This document shows, piece after piece, positions 31,564 to 40,440 of a stretch of 64,000 bases of DNA. The position numbers were made by a program, and so were the translations under genes. This stretch comes from Leptasterias polaris. Its lineage: Eukaryota > Echinodermata > Asteroidea > Forcipulatida > Asteriidae. The stretch covers positions 1,240,001 through 1,304,000 of the forward strand of contig JAZGTN010000165.1 in NCBI GenBank assembly GCA_037783415.1, given 5' to 3'. The notes beneath the pieces were generated by a model. It searched no databases. It was not told the DNA's origin and saw nothing but the letters and a program-made list of their open reading frames with translations. Positions within the stretch are counted from its first letter, which is position 1; every line of letters starts with the position of its first letter.

Positions 31564-31828
31564 ATAGCACCATGTGATGGTTTACAATTAGGTGCTGTTG
31601 CGCAATATGCAGCCAATCAAACTAGGAGCGCCGGGATAAACCCCTTCTCTTTACGATAAGTGCACTGGTTTTGTTTACGTGCATAACACAACACGCGGGA
31701 CCTACGGCTTGACGTCCCATCCGAAGGATGAAGCAATAATGGTTAAGTGTCTTGTCTAAAGACACAAGTGTCACGACCGGGACTCAAACTACTCTGCTGA
31801 ACAGAATAACCAGAGTGAGTCCGGTTAA
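31564..31828 (-). mobile_element. tRNA-derived SINE, copy 2 (tail missing)
   Basis: It matches the SINE at 21089-21538 through the whole body: AGCACCATGTGATGGTTTAC, GATAAGTGCACTGG, GACGTCCCATCCGAAGGA, GGTTAAGTGTCTTG and ACAAGTGTCACGACCGGGAC. The B-box region has a deletion (GGGACTCAAACT), and the LINE-like tail with ATT repeats is absent, so the copy is truncated at its 3' end. Confidence 0.7.
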
Positions 31829-31909
31829 TGAAAACCTTTAGAAAAAGATAACTCTAAGAAACTTTAGATAAAATAAATATATCCTTAATAGGAAACGAAC
31901 CTAGAGACC

Positions 31910-32416
31910 CTAGATGCTGTTGCCCTTGAAGTCGTGGTCGAACTCTACGTCGTACACTCGATGCTGTTTAATCTTCTCAACCTTCCTTCCATCGTCGTCG
32001 TAGCGGGTGGTCGTAGTAACCGCTACAATCTTCTTCACCCTTCCCCTCATGGTTGGCAGCTGAATGGGCTGGGCAGGCACTATAACTGGTGAGGACACAG
32101 GCTCCACTTCTGGGGATGTTCCAGCCTCGTCAAACACAGACATCGGGGTCGGCGACAAACATATTACTGCTGGCGCCTGGCTTGGAGCCTGAAAGTGAGA
32201 GTCCATTGGAGCACCCCCTTGGCTGTTTAAGGACATGGTTGCTAGCGGGGCACGGTGTCGTCTATTGCCTCCCTGTCCAATACCTCCTGCGGGTGGTTCC
32301 CCTGTATTCTCTGAGTGAGAGCGATTCTTCCTCTCTCGCTCAAGCATATTCCGTGCCTCATTCCTGGAACCACAGTCCTTCATCGACGTCTTAGGCGTTG
32401 TCATCCCTTCTGCCAC
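31910..32416 (-). CDS. Uncharacterised Ser/Pro-rich protein ending in an HRVYDVEFDHDF motif
   Basis: The 168-residue frame starts with polar, charged sequence (basic NMLERERKNRSH), has a Pro/Ser-rich middle and a basic-aromatic end, MRGRVKKIVAVTTTTRYDDD and KIKQHRVYDVEFDHDF. I do not recognise it. A pyrimidine tract ending in CAG lies just before the ATG, so this may be an internal exon; an upstream minus-strand piece (32636-32565) encodes MSDDSCVKCSQPKESEDEPD with a CxxC, but has a stop. It could be a first ORF of the recombinase-bearing element, now separated by the SINE, or a host gene remnant. Confidence 0.35.
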   Translation of the reverse strand: MAEGMTTPKTSMKDCGSRNEARNMLERERKNRSHSENTGEPPAGGIGQGGNRRHRAPLATMSLNSQGGAPMDSHFQAPSQAPAVICLSPTPMSVFDEAGTSPEVEPVSSPVIVPAQPIQLPTMRGRVKKIVAVTTTTRYDDDGRKVEKIKQHRVYDVEFDHDFKGNSI

Positions 32417-32660
32417 AAGAATGAAACAAAAAAAGCAACATCAATATTAATCCACCAATCAATTATTGATTTCCAGATTGAGGACACACAAACAATAATT
32501 CACTGGTCACGATCCTCATCAAGCTCAATTGCTCCTGCGTCCTTATCCGGTAATGGCTGCTAGTGCAGTCCTTCATCCGGCTCATCTTCACTCTCCTTTG
32601 GTTGGGAACATTTCACGCAGCTGTCATCTGACATAATTTAGTTCTGGCTCCACAACACTG

Positions 32661-32984
32661 GTACAGGGGCGGATCCAGGATTTGTTAAACCGGGGGACAC
32701 AACGGCGCAACAATGATTTTGTATTAGAGGATAAAGCAAAAATGGGTGGGGTCCAGGGGCGAAGCTCCGGTGGTAGTTCAGCTGAAGCTCTGAGCCTTTG
32801 GCGTTCTGTGGGGGGGGGGGGGGGGGGGGGGAATCAAGCCTCCATGTGCCTAAAACAGAGAAATAAACACACTTTTGTAGGAAATCAGATCCATATAAAT
32901 CTTCTAAATTTACTGGGAAATTGTCTGTAACATCGATGGTGGGGTCCAGGGGTGAGGCACTGGTGGGGAGGTCTCTGGTGCCGG
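32661..32984 (+). repeat. Transposon end CAGGGGCGGATCCAGGATTT and G-tract
   Basis: CAGGGGCGGATCCAGGATTT is a form of terminus seen on hAT-type MITEs in many animals. No matching inverted end is found downstream, so the copy is truncated. It holds a G20 tract around 32812-32831. GGGTCCAGGGG recurs at about 32750 and 32942. Confidence 0.4.
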
Positions 32985-33337
32985 AGGATCCCTGTTTGTG
33001 ATGCTGTCGCACCACCTTTCTTCATGTTGTTCCGTTGGATCCCCCGAATGTCTGGCAAGCGAATCTCATGTTTTTGGTGCTGTCGGATCCAATGTGTGTT
33101 TTGTGCCAGCGGGTCCCCTGCCTATGGTGTCGGCAGATCCTCTCTCTGTAGCGCCAGTGGATTCCCCGTCTGTGGTGTCGGTGGAATCGCCGTCTTTAGG
33201 GCCAGCGGATCTTCTGCCTATTTGGCGGCTGATTCATCGTCTGCAATGCCGGCGGATCCCCAATCCTTGGTGACGGTGGATCCCTTGTGTATGGTGCCGG
33301 CATATACCTGTCTGTTGTGCAAGCAGATCCTTTGTAT
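32985..33337 (+). repeat. 24-bp minisatellite, left segment (5' of the Gypsy LTR)
   Basis: Diverged 24-base units follow the pattern GTGCCGGCGGATCCCCTGTC + TGTG, for example near 33107, 33130, 33155 and 33250. Because 24 is divisible by three, several frames stay open and give an eight-residue period; I do not read this as a gene. The last unit is cut by the LTR after GTAT. Confidence 0.7.
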
Positions 33338-33632
33338 TGTTACGAACCTCACATTGATCCATATGCCTTCCTAGCGCCCTCTTTTGAGTAGCCAATAGTT
33401 ATCAATGTAACAACTTAAGATCAATGCTCGATTCGATATAATCTAGAATTGCTAGCTTGCAACTTTCACCAATTTTACAAGGACTCCCCGTCCAGTCAGC
33501 ACATTTTAATGCCGGACCCTCGATCGTCCGAGCATGGTCCGAGGGACCAGTGCTACACCCGCTCATGTATATTCAGTGCCAGAGCCTTGTGAGCGATCTC
33601 TAAGCCACTCGCCCCATAAGAGGAATGCAACA
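33338..33632 (+). mobile_element. Gypsy 5' LTR (element 1, plus orientation)
   Basis: The 295-base repeat starts TGTTACGAACC and ends GGAATGCAACA. An inverted, nearly identical copy is at 36743-37037. It is preceded by GTAT (33334-33337), and the inverted LTR is flanked on its outer side by GTAT as well. It contains ATGTATATT as a weak TATA candidate. Confidence 0.85.
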
Positions 33633-33655
33633 CTGGTGGCTAGCGGTGGGATTCC
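33633..33655 (+). other. Candidate primer-binding site of Gypsy element 1
   Basis: Sequence beginning CTGGTGGCTAGCGGTGGGAT follows the LTR directly. TGG plus CGGTGGGATTC resembles the complement of a tRNA-Leu 3' end (CCCACCGCTGCCA), with extra bases. A plausible but inexact site. Confidence 0.35.
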
Positions 33656-33886
33656 GACTTTAACACGTCTCCGTCATGAACACTGAATAGTATCCATTAC
33701 GAACACTGAGAACTGATAGACTACTCCAATTTGAGATGCTAACTGCTGTGAATAGAGAAACCCTCCACTGCATGTGAACACTTGCTCCCATCTAGTAAAA
33801 CCCCTTGTTTTGAACTTAATTGCTCCAGTCTGTGTTATTACAGTATAGATATAACAGTTTCGGGTTCAGCCCGCCCTCACAGCATT

Positions 33887-35086
33887 ATGCCAAAGAAATA
33901 CAGAAAATCACGCAAGCTTAATGCCTCTGCAGATAATGACGACTTCGAGCAATCTTTTGAGTCCCCAGCGAATGATATGAGCCAGCTGGAGGCACTCAGA
34001 CAAGAACTAAAACATGCAGAAAAACGCGCAGTGGAGGCCGAGCGGAAAGCTGCCGCACTTTCAAGTGCGCCCTCTTTGCCCGAGACACCACCATTTCCTC
34101 AGCTATCCTCGATCCCTATTCCGTTCCTCGATGATGAAACTACCCATCATACGTCTAGTTCACCGGCAAAGGGTGAACAATCCGATATGAACAATTCAGA
34201 TAAATCAGCTCCTGTTACTAAGACATCAAAGAGCATGTTCACCGTCCCCCTGCCCAAACAAAGTGAATTTGATGGCACCAGGGCGTGGGAAGGTTTCATC
34301 CGCCCCTTCTTAGGCCTAGCCGAAGCCTGGGAATGGTCCGCAGCCGAAAAGAAATTTCGCTTGGTCAGCAGTCTGAAAGGAAAAGCAGCAGAATTTGCTT
34401 TTCAACAACTGGATCCTTCAACAATAGAGGACTTCGACAAGTTGGTCGAAGCTCTTGAGAGTAGATTTGCCGAACGATTAACCCAGAACACTTGGCTGGC
34501 TATGTTAGACAGCAAGAAATTCTTGCCTAAAGACAATTTAACTGAATATGTAGCTGAAGTACGCCGCCTCGTCATGAGAGGCTACCCGACAGCTGATTTC
34601 AAGACTCGGGAGAGTATTGCCCTGCGCCACTTCTTAAAGGGGCTCCCTGATCAGCAAATGACTGTATCCATCGGCATGACAAACCCCAAAACACTCGAAG
34701 AAGCACGAACAGCGGTTGAAAATTACCTGAGCTTGAGAGAAAATGTTGCCCCCGGCAAAAACTCACTCAGAATTCATGCAATTCAACCGCCCCCTGCTCC
34801 GACTGCAACTACTCAGAACACTGATCATTCAACGGACTCGAAATACGTAACTCAAAAAGAAATGGAGCAGTTCACTGACAACGTAGATCGCCGATTAACG
34901 GGAATAGTCCGTTTGATTAAGAATAACCAGCCGTCCAGCAAAGGCTACGGTTCAGGCCCCAATGACCAGAAGAGAACCTGTTACAATTGTAATGAGACAG
35001 GGCACTTTGCCAATAGCTGCCCCAAACTTTCGGCAAAGGAGTCGGAACAGCCAATTGTGACCAAAACCAAACCAACGGGAAACTAG
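33887..35086 (+). CDS. gag: Gypsy element 1 Gag protein
   Basis: The 399-residue frame starts at MPKKYRKSRK, 255 bases after the LTR; the open frame extends 105 bases upstream but into untranslated leader. A coiled-coil segment (LEALRQELKHAEKRAVEAER) leads into a capsid-type region (FDGTRAWEGFIRPFLGLAEAW, FRLVSSLKGKAAEFAFQQL, LRHFLKGLPDQQ) and a zinc knuckle CYNCNETGHFANSCP near the C-terminus. Gag forms the particle that packages element RNA. The frame is intact. Confidence 0.85.
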   Translation: MPKKYRKSRKLNASADNDDFEQSFESPANDMSQLEALRQELKHAEKRAVEAERKAAALSSAPSLPETPPFPQLSSIPIPFLDDETTHHTSSSPAKGEQSDMNNSDKSAPVTKTSKSMFTVPLPKQSEFDGTRAWEGFIRPFLGLAEAWEWSAAEKKFRLVSSLKGKAAEFAFQQLDPSTIEDFDKLVEALESRFAERLTQNTWLAMLDSKKFLPKDNLTEYVAEVRRLVMRGYPTADFKTRESIALRHFLKGLPDQQMTVSIGMTNPKTLEEARTAVENYLSLRENVAPGKNSLRIHAIQPPPAPTATTQNTDHSTDSKYVTQKEMEQFTDNVDRRLTGIVRLIKNNQPSSKGYGSGPNDQKRTCYNCNETGHFANSCPKLSAKESEQPIVTKTKPTGN

Positions 35087-35094
35087 GAGGGACC

Positions 35095-35379
35095 GTGCCG
35101 TCCGGCCTGGCATCGGTCCAACCCTCGCCCGAACACTCCGTCATTCAAATGAACAGACATCAATTTAAAGGCATGTCTGCATTTCTGCAAGTTAAGACAT
35201 ACGGTTTAAACGCCGAACTTTTGGTAGACACTGGTGCCGCAGTCACCATAATTTCGTCAGCACTTTTCGGCACTATACCCGCTGAAAAGCGCCCTGAACT
35301 GAAGTGCCCAAGTCAACCCGTAAGATTGGAAACTGCAAACAATGAACTCATATTCAAGTTGAAGGTGTCGTTACAATAG
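35095..35379 (+). pseudogene. Gypsy element 1 aspartic protease, N-terminal part
   Basis: This frame follows gag in a different phase and shows the retropepsin box LLVDTGAAVTIISSALF. The frame ends after KLKVSLQ; coherent sequence (ITIGDQPYQWEALVAPI, then IIGYDFL) continues one frame over, so a single-base frameshift separates the two halves. The gag-pol phase change itself is normal for Gypsy elements. Confidence 0.75.
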
Positions 35380-35907
35380 ACATCACCATTGGTGATCAAC
35401 CATACCAGTGGGAAGCATTGGTAGCACCAATCAGAGATGAAGGGATAATCGGCTATGATTTTCTGTACTTTTATGACTGCATACTGGAAGCACGGTGGGG
35501 CATTAAAATTGCTGGTACTTGGGTACAGTGGACAATCAAGGGAGAACCTCCTCGCATTATGAAAATTGCCCTAAATGAAAACACCATTATTCCAGCGTGC
35601 AGTGAATGGATTGCAGAATGCGTAGCTGATGTTGACGAACTAAAATCGATCTACGCAGTTGTAGAACCTGCAAGGAATGGCAACTTTAACCAGAACCTTG
35701 TCATCGGCTGTTCGCTAGTTGACACAAGCCGAAAGGACATTGGCATACCTGTCAGACTCATGAACATTTCAGCCGAAGACATCGAAATTCATGCCGGTAC
35801 AACAATTGGGTACTTGCATGAAGTTGAAACAGTCGAACTAATAGATGAACACGAGAATGGTGAAGTTGATCATTGCTATCGAGCTGCGCGTGTGTGTAGT
35901 TCACATG
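35380..35907 (+). pseudogene. Gypsy element 1 protease, C-terminal part, running into a palindrome
   Basis: The sequence continues the protease fold (GIIGYDFLYFYDC, the Gypsy G-x-D/N-x-L step) and then a pre-RT linker (EVETVELIDEHENGEVD). Coding sense ends at about 35907, where the DNA turns back as its own inverted copy. Reverse transcriptase, which should follow, is absent on this strand. Confidence 0.7.
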
Positions 35908-36044
35908 CATGTAAACTACACACACGCGCAGCTCGATAGCAATGATCAACTTCACCATTCTCGTGTTCATCTATTAGTTCGACTGTTTCAACTTCATGCA
36001 AGTACCCAATTGTTGTACCGGCATGAATTTCGATGTCTTCGGCT
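35771..36044. repeat. 274-bp near-perfect palindrome at a rearrangement breakpoint
   Basis: Bases 35771-35907 are followed with no spacer by their inverted complement to 36044; the centre is ACATGCATGT. I see only one mismatch near the centre. The left half is retroelement coding sequence; the right half then joins minisatellite at ATGCCGGCGG. Such a spacer-free palindrome is the signature of a fold-back copying event, or of an artefact. Confidence 0.85.
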
Positions 36045-36742
36045 ATGCCGGCGGATCTCCTGCCTCTTGTGCCGGCGAATCCCCTGTCACGGGTCCTGGA
36101 AGACCCTCTGTCTGTATCGCCAGTGGATTCCCTGTCTGTGATGCCGGCAGATACTCTCTCTGTGGTGCCCTTGGATCCCCTAAACCAAGAGGTAGGCCTA
36201 TCCGCTTTATGTAGTACTCTCTGTACTGTTCGCCTTGTGTTCTGCTATGCGTCCTGCATCAGTTTGTAACCTTTCTTCTGACGATGGATCAGCCGGCGAC
36301 ACAAAAAGATGATCCGCCATCACCATATGGGATCCACCAGCACCACAGACCGTGGACCCGCTGGCCCATCCAACATACACCGGCACCAGGGATAGGGGAT
36401 CTACCGGCACAGCATGCAGACAGGTGATGCGCCAGCACCACAAAAAGGGATCCCGGCACCACGGATAGAGGATCCGCTAGCACCACAGAGAGAGGATTTG
36501 ACGGCATCTAAGTAAAGGGAATCCACTGGTGATACAGACAGAGGATCTGTCAGCACCAGTGACAGGGGATTCGTCTGCACATATACAGGGGATCTTCCGT
36601 CACAACCGGAAAAGGGATCTTCCGACGACACTTACAAGCGATCCGCAGGAAATACACACAAGTGATCTTCCGGCACCACAGATAGGGGATCCGCCGACCA
36701 CAGAGACGGGGATCAGACTGAGGATCCACCGGCACAACATAC
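36045..36742. repeat. 24-bp minisatellite with an internal orientation switch
   Basis: Units read forward from 36045 to about 36180, followed by non-repeat sequence to 36275, and then inverted from about 36282 to 36742. The forward part matches 44460-44697 and the inverted part 36282-36527 matches 44214-44459 nearly base for base. The switch shows the segment was inverted relative to the copy at 44 kb. Confidence 0.75.
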
Positions 36743-37037
36743 TGTTGCATTCCTCTTATTGGGCGAGTGGCTTAGAGATCGCTCACAAGGCACTGGCACT
36801 GAATATACATGAGCGGGTGTAGCACTGGTCCCTCGGACCATGCTCGGACGATCGAGGGTCCGGCATTAAAATGTGCTGACTGGACGGGGGAGTCTTGTGA
36901 GGTTGGTGAAAGTTGCAAGCTAGCAATTCTAGATTGTATCGAATCGAGCATTGATCTTAAGTTGTTACATTGATAACTATTGGCTACTCAAAAGAGGGCG
37001 CTAGGAAGGTATATGGATCAATGTGAGGTTCGTAACA
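36743..37037 (-). mobile_element. Gypsy 3' LTR (element 1, inverted)
   Basis: Inverted counterpart of the LTR at 33338-33632, same 295-base length. On the minus strand it is preceded by a purine-rich tract and followed by GTAT and minisatellite. Both facts make it the 3' LTR of the same insertion. Confidence 0.85.
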
Positions 37038-37559
37038 CTGCTCCCCTCTTTTAATTCAAAGCGTCTCGCTTTGTGTTTAGAGGACAATGTTAAAAACAAT
37101 CAAATGAAATAATTGAAAATTAAAGTTCAATAAGATTAAGAGTTCAACAAGGCGGCAAGAGTTCAGGTACGATGCGAAGACACCAAAAGTCTAGAATGAA
37201 GCACTGAAGTCACGTGTATTTGTCACTTTGTAGTTTCGGGCTACGCACTACATAAATGAAATCTACAAACTATAGTCTATGAATAAAACTGTCCAATACA
37301 TGAGAATAAAGGTAAAGCAAAAATTTAAAATACCCGACAACTGTTCGTTTAAGTTCATAGGCGTGCGGAGGGAGCAACACACTAAGCATAAATCCGGCTG
37401 TTCTGGGATCGAGTACCCTGTGACAACAGCAGCTGTATTATGTTAAAGTTCATAAGCGTGTGGGCAACCAACTTTGATTAATGAGGGTCTCGTGGAGGAC
37501 CGATTCACCAAAACGTTGTGAAAGTGTTTCTCCGTGACCTTAGTGAGGACACGGTTGGT
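37038..37559 (-). other. Gypsy element 1 3' untranslated region with polypurine tract
   Basis: On the minus strand AAAAGAGGGGAGCAG (37052-37038) abuts the LTR, a typical plus-strand primer site. The rest, between pol and the LTR, holds no open frame that I can assign. Confidence 0.6.
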
Positions 37560-38329
37560 CTAGGACAACAATCTAGCCGGCGTACGTGGAGTGCGTAGAC
37601 TTCGTCTTTGCGGAGGGGAATTGTTCACAGCGTTTGATGCAGGAGGATGCTGATCTTCCATCGGGGGTGGAATAGGGGTGACGTCATTACTCAAACTGAC
37701 GGATTGGGGGGTAGTCACAGCACTGTCGGGGAAAGTTGTTTTCATTGATTTTTCCATCAAAGTTTTTTGCAATGTTCTTATCCATGGGGGAACATCACTG
37801 CTGAAGAAACGCTTCAGACGGTCATGATGTAGAATTTTGGATTTCCCTCGTTGTTTGAACCTAATGTCAAAGAGCAAATCACTGAGTTTTCTTTGAATGA
37901 TGCAGGGCCCTTTCCACTTAGCCTTTGCAAGTTTCGGGGAAAGACCAGGCGTTTTTGTTGAGTCCCTGACATAGACGAGATCTCCCACTTCATAGTTGTG
38001 TTGGGAAATCCTCGTATCGTGATCTCTTTTCTGACGTCTACAGGCTTGACCTAAATGTTCACGGACGATTTCATGTATTTTTGTCATCCGTTGTCCAAGT
38101 GCGATAGCGTATTCACACTCATTTGTGCCATGTTTTTCTTGGGGTGGGGTGGGCCACCAAGTACCACGTCAATTGGCGCATGTGTTTCACGACCTAACAT
38201 TAACATATTGGGTGTATAACCAGTAGTTTCGTGTTGACAACTTCTGTATGCCGACGTGAGTAGGGGAAGATGAACATCCCAGTTCTTTTGATTGTCGTCA
38301 ACGTAAGCGGATATCATATTTACGAGCAC
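37560..38329 (-). pseudogene. Gypsy pol copy A: integrase C-terminal region
   Basis: Two overlapping frames (38329-38084 and 38087-37560) hold the end of the integrase core (VNMISAYVDDNQKNWDVHLP, YTPNMLMLGRET) and the C-terminal DNA-binding part (EVGDLVYVRDSTK, KWKGPCIIQRKLSDL, HHDRLKRFF). They are out of phase because copy A has six extra bases plus a shift near 38143 relative to copy B. This is the only copy with the true pol C-terminus (ending PARLLS). Confidence 0.75.
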
Positions 38330-39921
38330 CCGATTAAATCGTTCGGCTTGACCGTTGGCTGAAGGATGATAGGGGAAGTACGAGTTTTGTTGATTTCTAA
38401 GAGTTCACACACAGACTTGAATAGATTTGACTCGTAATTACGACCTTGGTCGGAATGGAGATCAAGTGGAACACCAAATCGGGAGATAAACTCGTAAACG
38501 AGTTTGTGTGCAACTGTTTCTGCTGTTTGGTCGGGGATGGCGTATGCCTCCATCCATTTTGAGAATTGGTCGCCAATGAGCAGGATATACCGATTACCAA
38601 GATCACTAATTGGTAATGGCCCAATAATATCAGTGACCAATCTGTCCATTGGTGCGCCAACTCGATAGTCTTGTAGGGGAGCTCTCGGGGTTTTATGCGG
38701 CTGCTTGCGAGCACCACATTTTACACAGTTTCTTATCCAGTTCCGGACAGATTCTTTCAGTCGATACCAGTAGAACTTGCGTTTAGTTTTGTGAATAGTT
38801 TTCTTTACACCAAGGTGGGCGGAGGTCACGGCATCATGCGTAGCGCGCAAGATGGTGTCTTGCAGCTCTTTAGGGGCAACTAACTGCAAGTAGGATAAAG
38901 TTCTGTCTGTAGTTATCCACCTTTTGTATAGAACACCGTCGCGGAGTACTAATTGTTCCCATAGCAACCAAAGTTTTCTCGTCGCTGGGCTTTTGCTAGC
39001 GGCCAAGTCTCGTTTCGGCCTCTCAGGAAATTTATCAAACCAATCCATGATCACACTAATATCTGGATCAGCTCTCTGCATGTTTGCAATGTCATTAGAG
39101 GAGTAGCCGTTCACCCAGGGTGTGTCTTGTTGCTGACCAGCGTTAGAACCGGTATCGTCGTCCACGGATAATACATGTACGTTAAACAAGTCACAGTCTG
39201 GATTTTGGGGGACCAGAGAGGAGTGAGAGAGTTCTAGAAGTTGCGGCCCGGTACTAAAACCGGCTGAGGCACCCTTGTCAGGGGTGCAGGGCATATCACA
39301 TTTCACGTCACTACACTCTGGTCTGTTCTGTTCGTCTGCTTTGATATTGGATGTTTTTGCTACTGACGTTTGCACCTTGGTAGGATGCTGAATTCCTGGC
39401 GAGGCGTTGGACAATTGGGCTTGCCCGGGTGTTTCTCCATCTGTATTTGCACAACGGCCGGTGGGAGTCGATACCCACAAGTCGCTGGTGACTGTACTGC
39501 ACGTGCGCCAGATACAGTCGCCGAAGTTGCTCATACCATCAAGTAGGAGGGTTACCACTGTTGCCATCAGTACGAGGACTGTCGCCCAGGGGATGTCGAT
39601 GGGGCCGGGGATGTAACAAGTCACAACACCCGGGGAGTCTTCACAGTTTGAAGACTGGTCATCATTGGAAGTGTTCTGAGAGGATGAAGCTGTTTCCAAC
39701 GTTGATTGGATTCGCTTGGTCGATAGGGGAATTACGTACTTTATTGAAATTGGACCAAAGTTCACTTTTGGCGACACACTTGTCACAACCTCCGCAAGGT
39801 AATTCAGTGAGGATGGTCCTTCCGTCGTAGCACGGACACTCGTCAGGATAACACGGCACCCTAGAGAGGGCATCTGCGTTGCCATGTTTCTTCCCTGCAC
39901 GGTGTTCAATCTTAAAGTCAA
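38320..39921 (-). pseudogene. Gypsy pol copy A: linker and integrase
   Basis: The coding sense starts at about 39760, where it takes over from the RNase H frame. A 250-residue linker includes a hydrophobic run, WATVLVLMATVVTLLL. Then come the H2C2 zinc-binding region (HDAVTSAHLG, NCVKCGARK), the integrase core with TDIIGPLP and HSDQGRNYES, and a break after NKTRTSP caused by a one-base loss in a C run. The third acidic residue therefore lies in the next frame. The part 39921-39760 is an out-of-frame overlap. Confidence 0.75.
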
Positions 39922-40440
39922 ATTGAGCCATAATTTCGAGCCATCGAGCCATCTGGTCTACTGGGTCTTTAAATGTCATAACCCATCTCAAAGCACTGTG
40001 GTCGGTGCGGATCAAAAATTGCTTACCAAGCAAATAGTGTCTGAAGTATTGTACAAACGTTATGATTGCGAGGAGTTCACGTCTCGTCGTACAATATCGC
40101 CGCTGAGGTTTGGTCATTGACCGACTAGCGTACGCTATCGGTCTCTCTTCGTCACGTTGGGTTCGTTCACACCACTGAAGTTGCGAAAGGGTTGCACCGA
40201 TGCCTGTATCTGACGCATCAGTATCGAGGATAAAAAGTCCGTTGTTGTCTGGATACGACATGAGTTCATCACCTGTCAATGCGCTCTGTAATTTGTCGAA
40301 CGCATCTTGACAATCTCGAGTCCACTTAAACGTCTGTCCGGCCTCTAACAGGCGGTTTAAGGGAGCTGCTACCGTCGAAAATGTCGCAATGAATCGGCGA
40401 TAGTACGAGCAAAGTCCAAGGAACGACCGTACATCAGTTA
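39662..40440 (-). pseudogene. Gypsy pol copy A: RT thumb and RNase H
   Basis: After a junction at about 40440 the frame gives ITDVRSFLGLCSYYRRFI (end of RT), then RNase H: FILDTDASDTGIGATLSQ, AYASRSMTKPQRRYCTTRRE, LLGKQFLIRTDHSALRWV and HGNADALSRVPC. The YxDD box and fingers/palm of RT, which should precede, are missing and replaced by integrase C-terminal sequence from the next unit. Confidence 0.8.

Noticed and set aside
38397..38717. A 106-residue frame repeated in all pol copies (also 41135-41455 and 43878-44198)
   Set aside because: It overlaps the integrase core in another frame and has no domain of its own; a shadow of pol.
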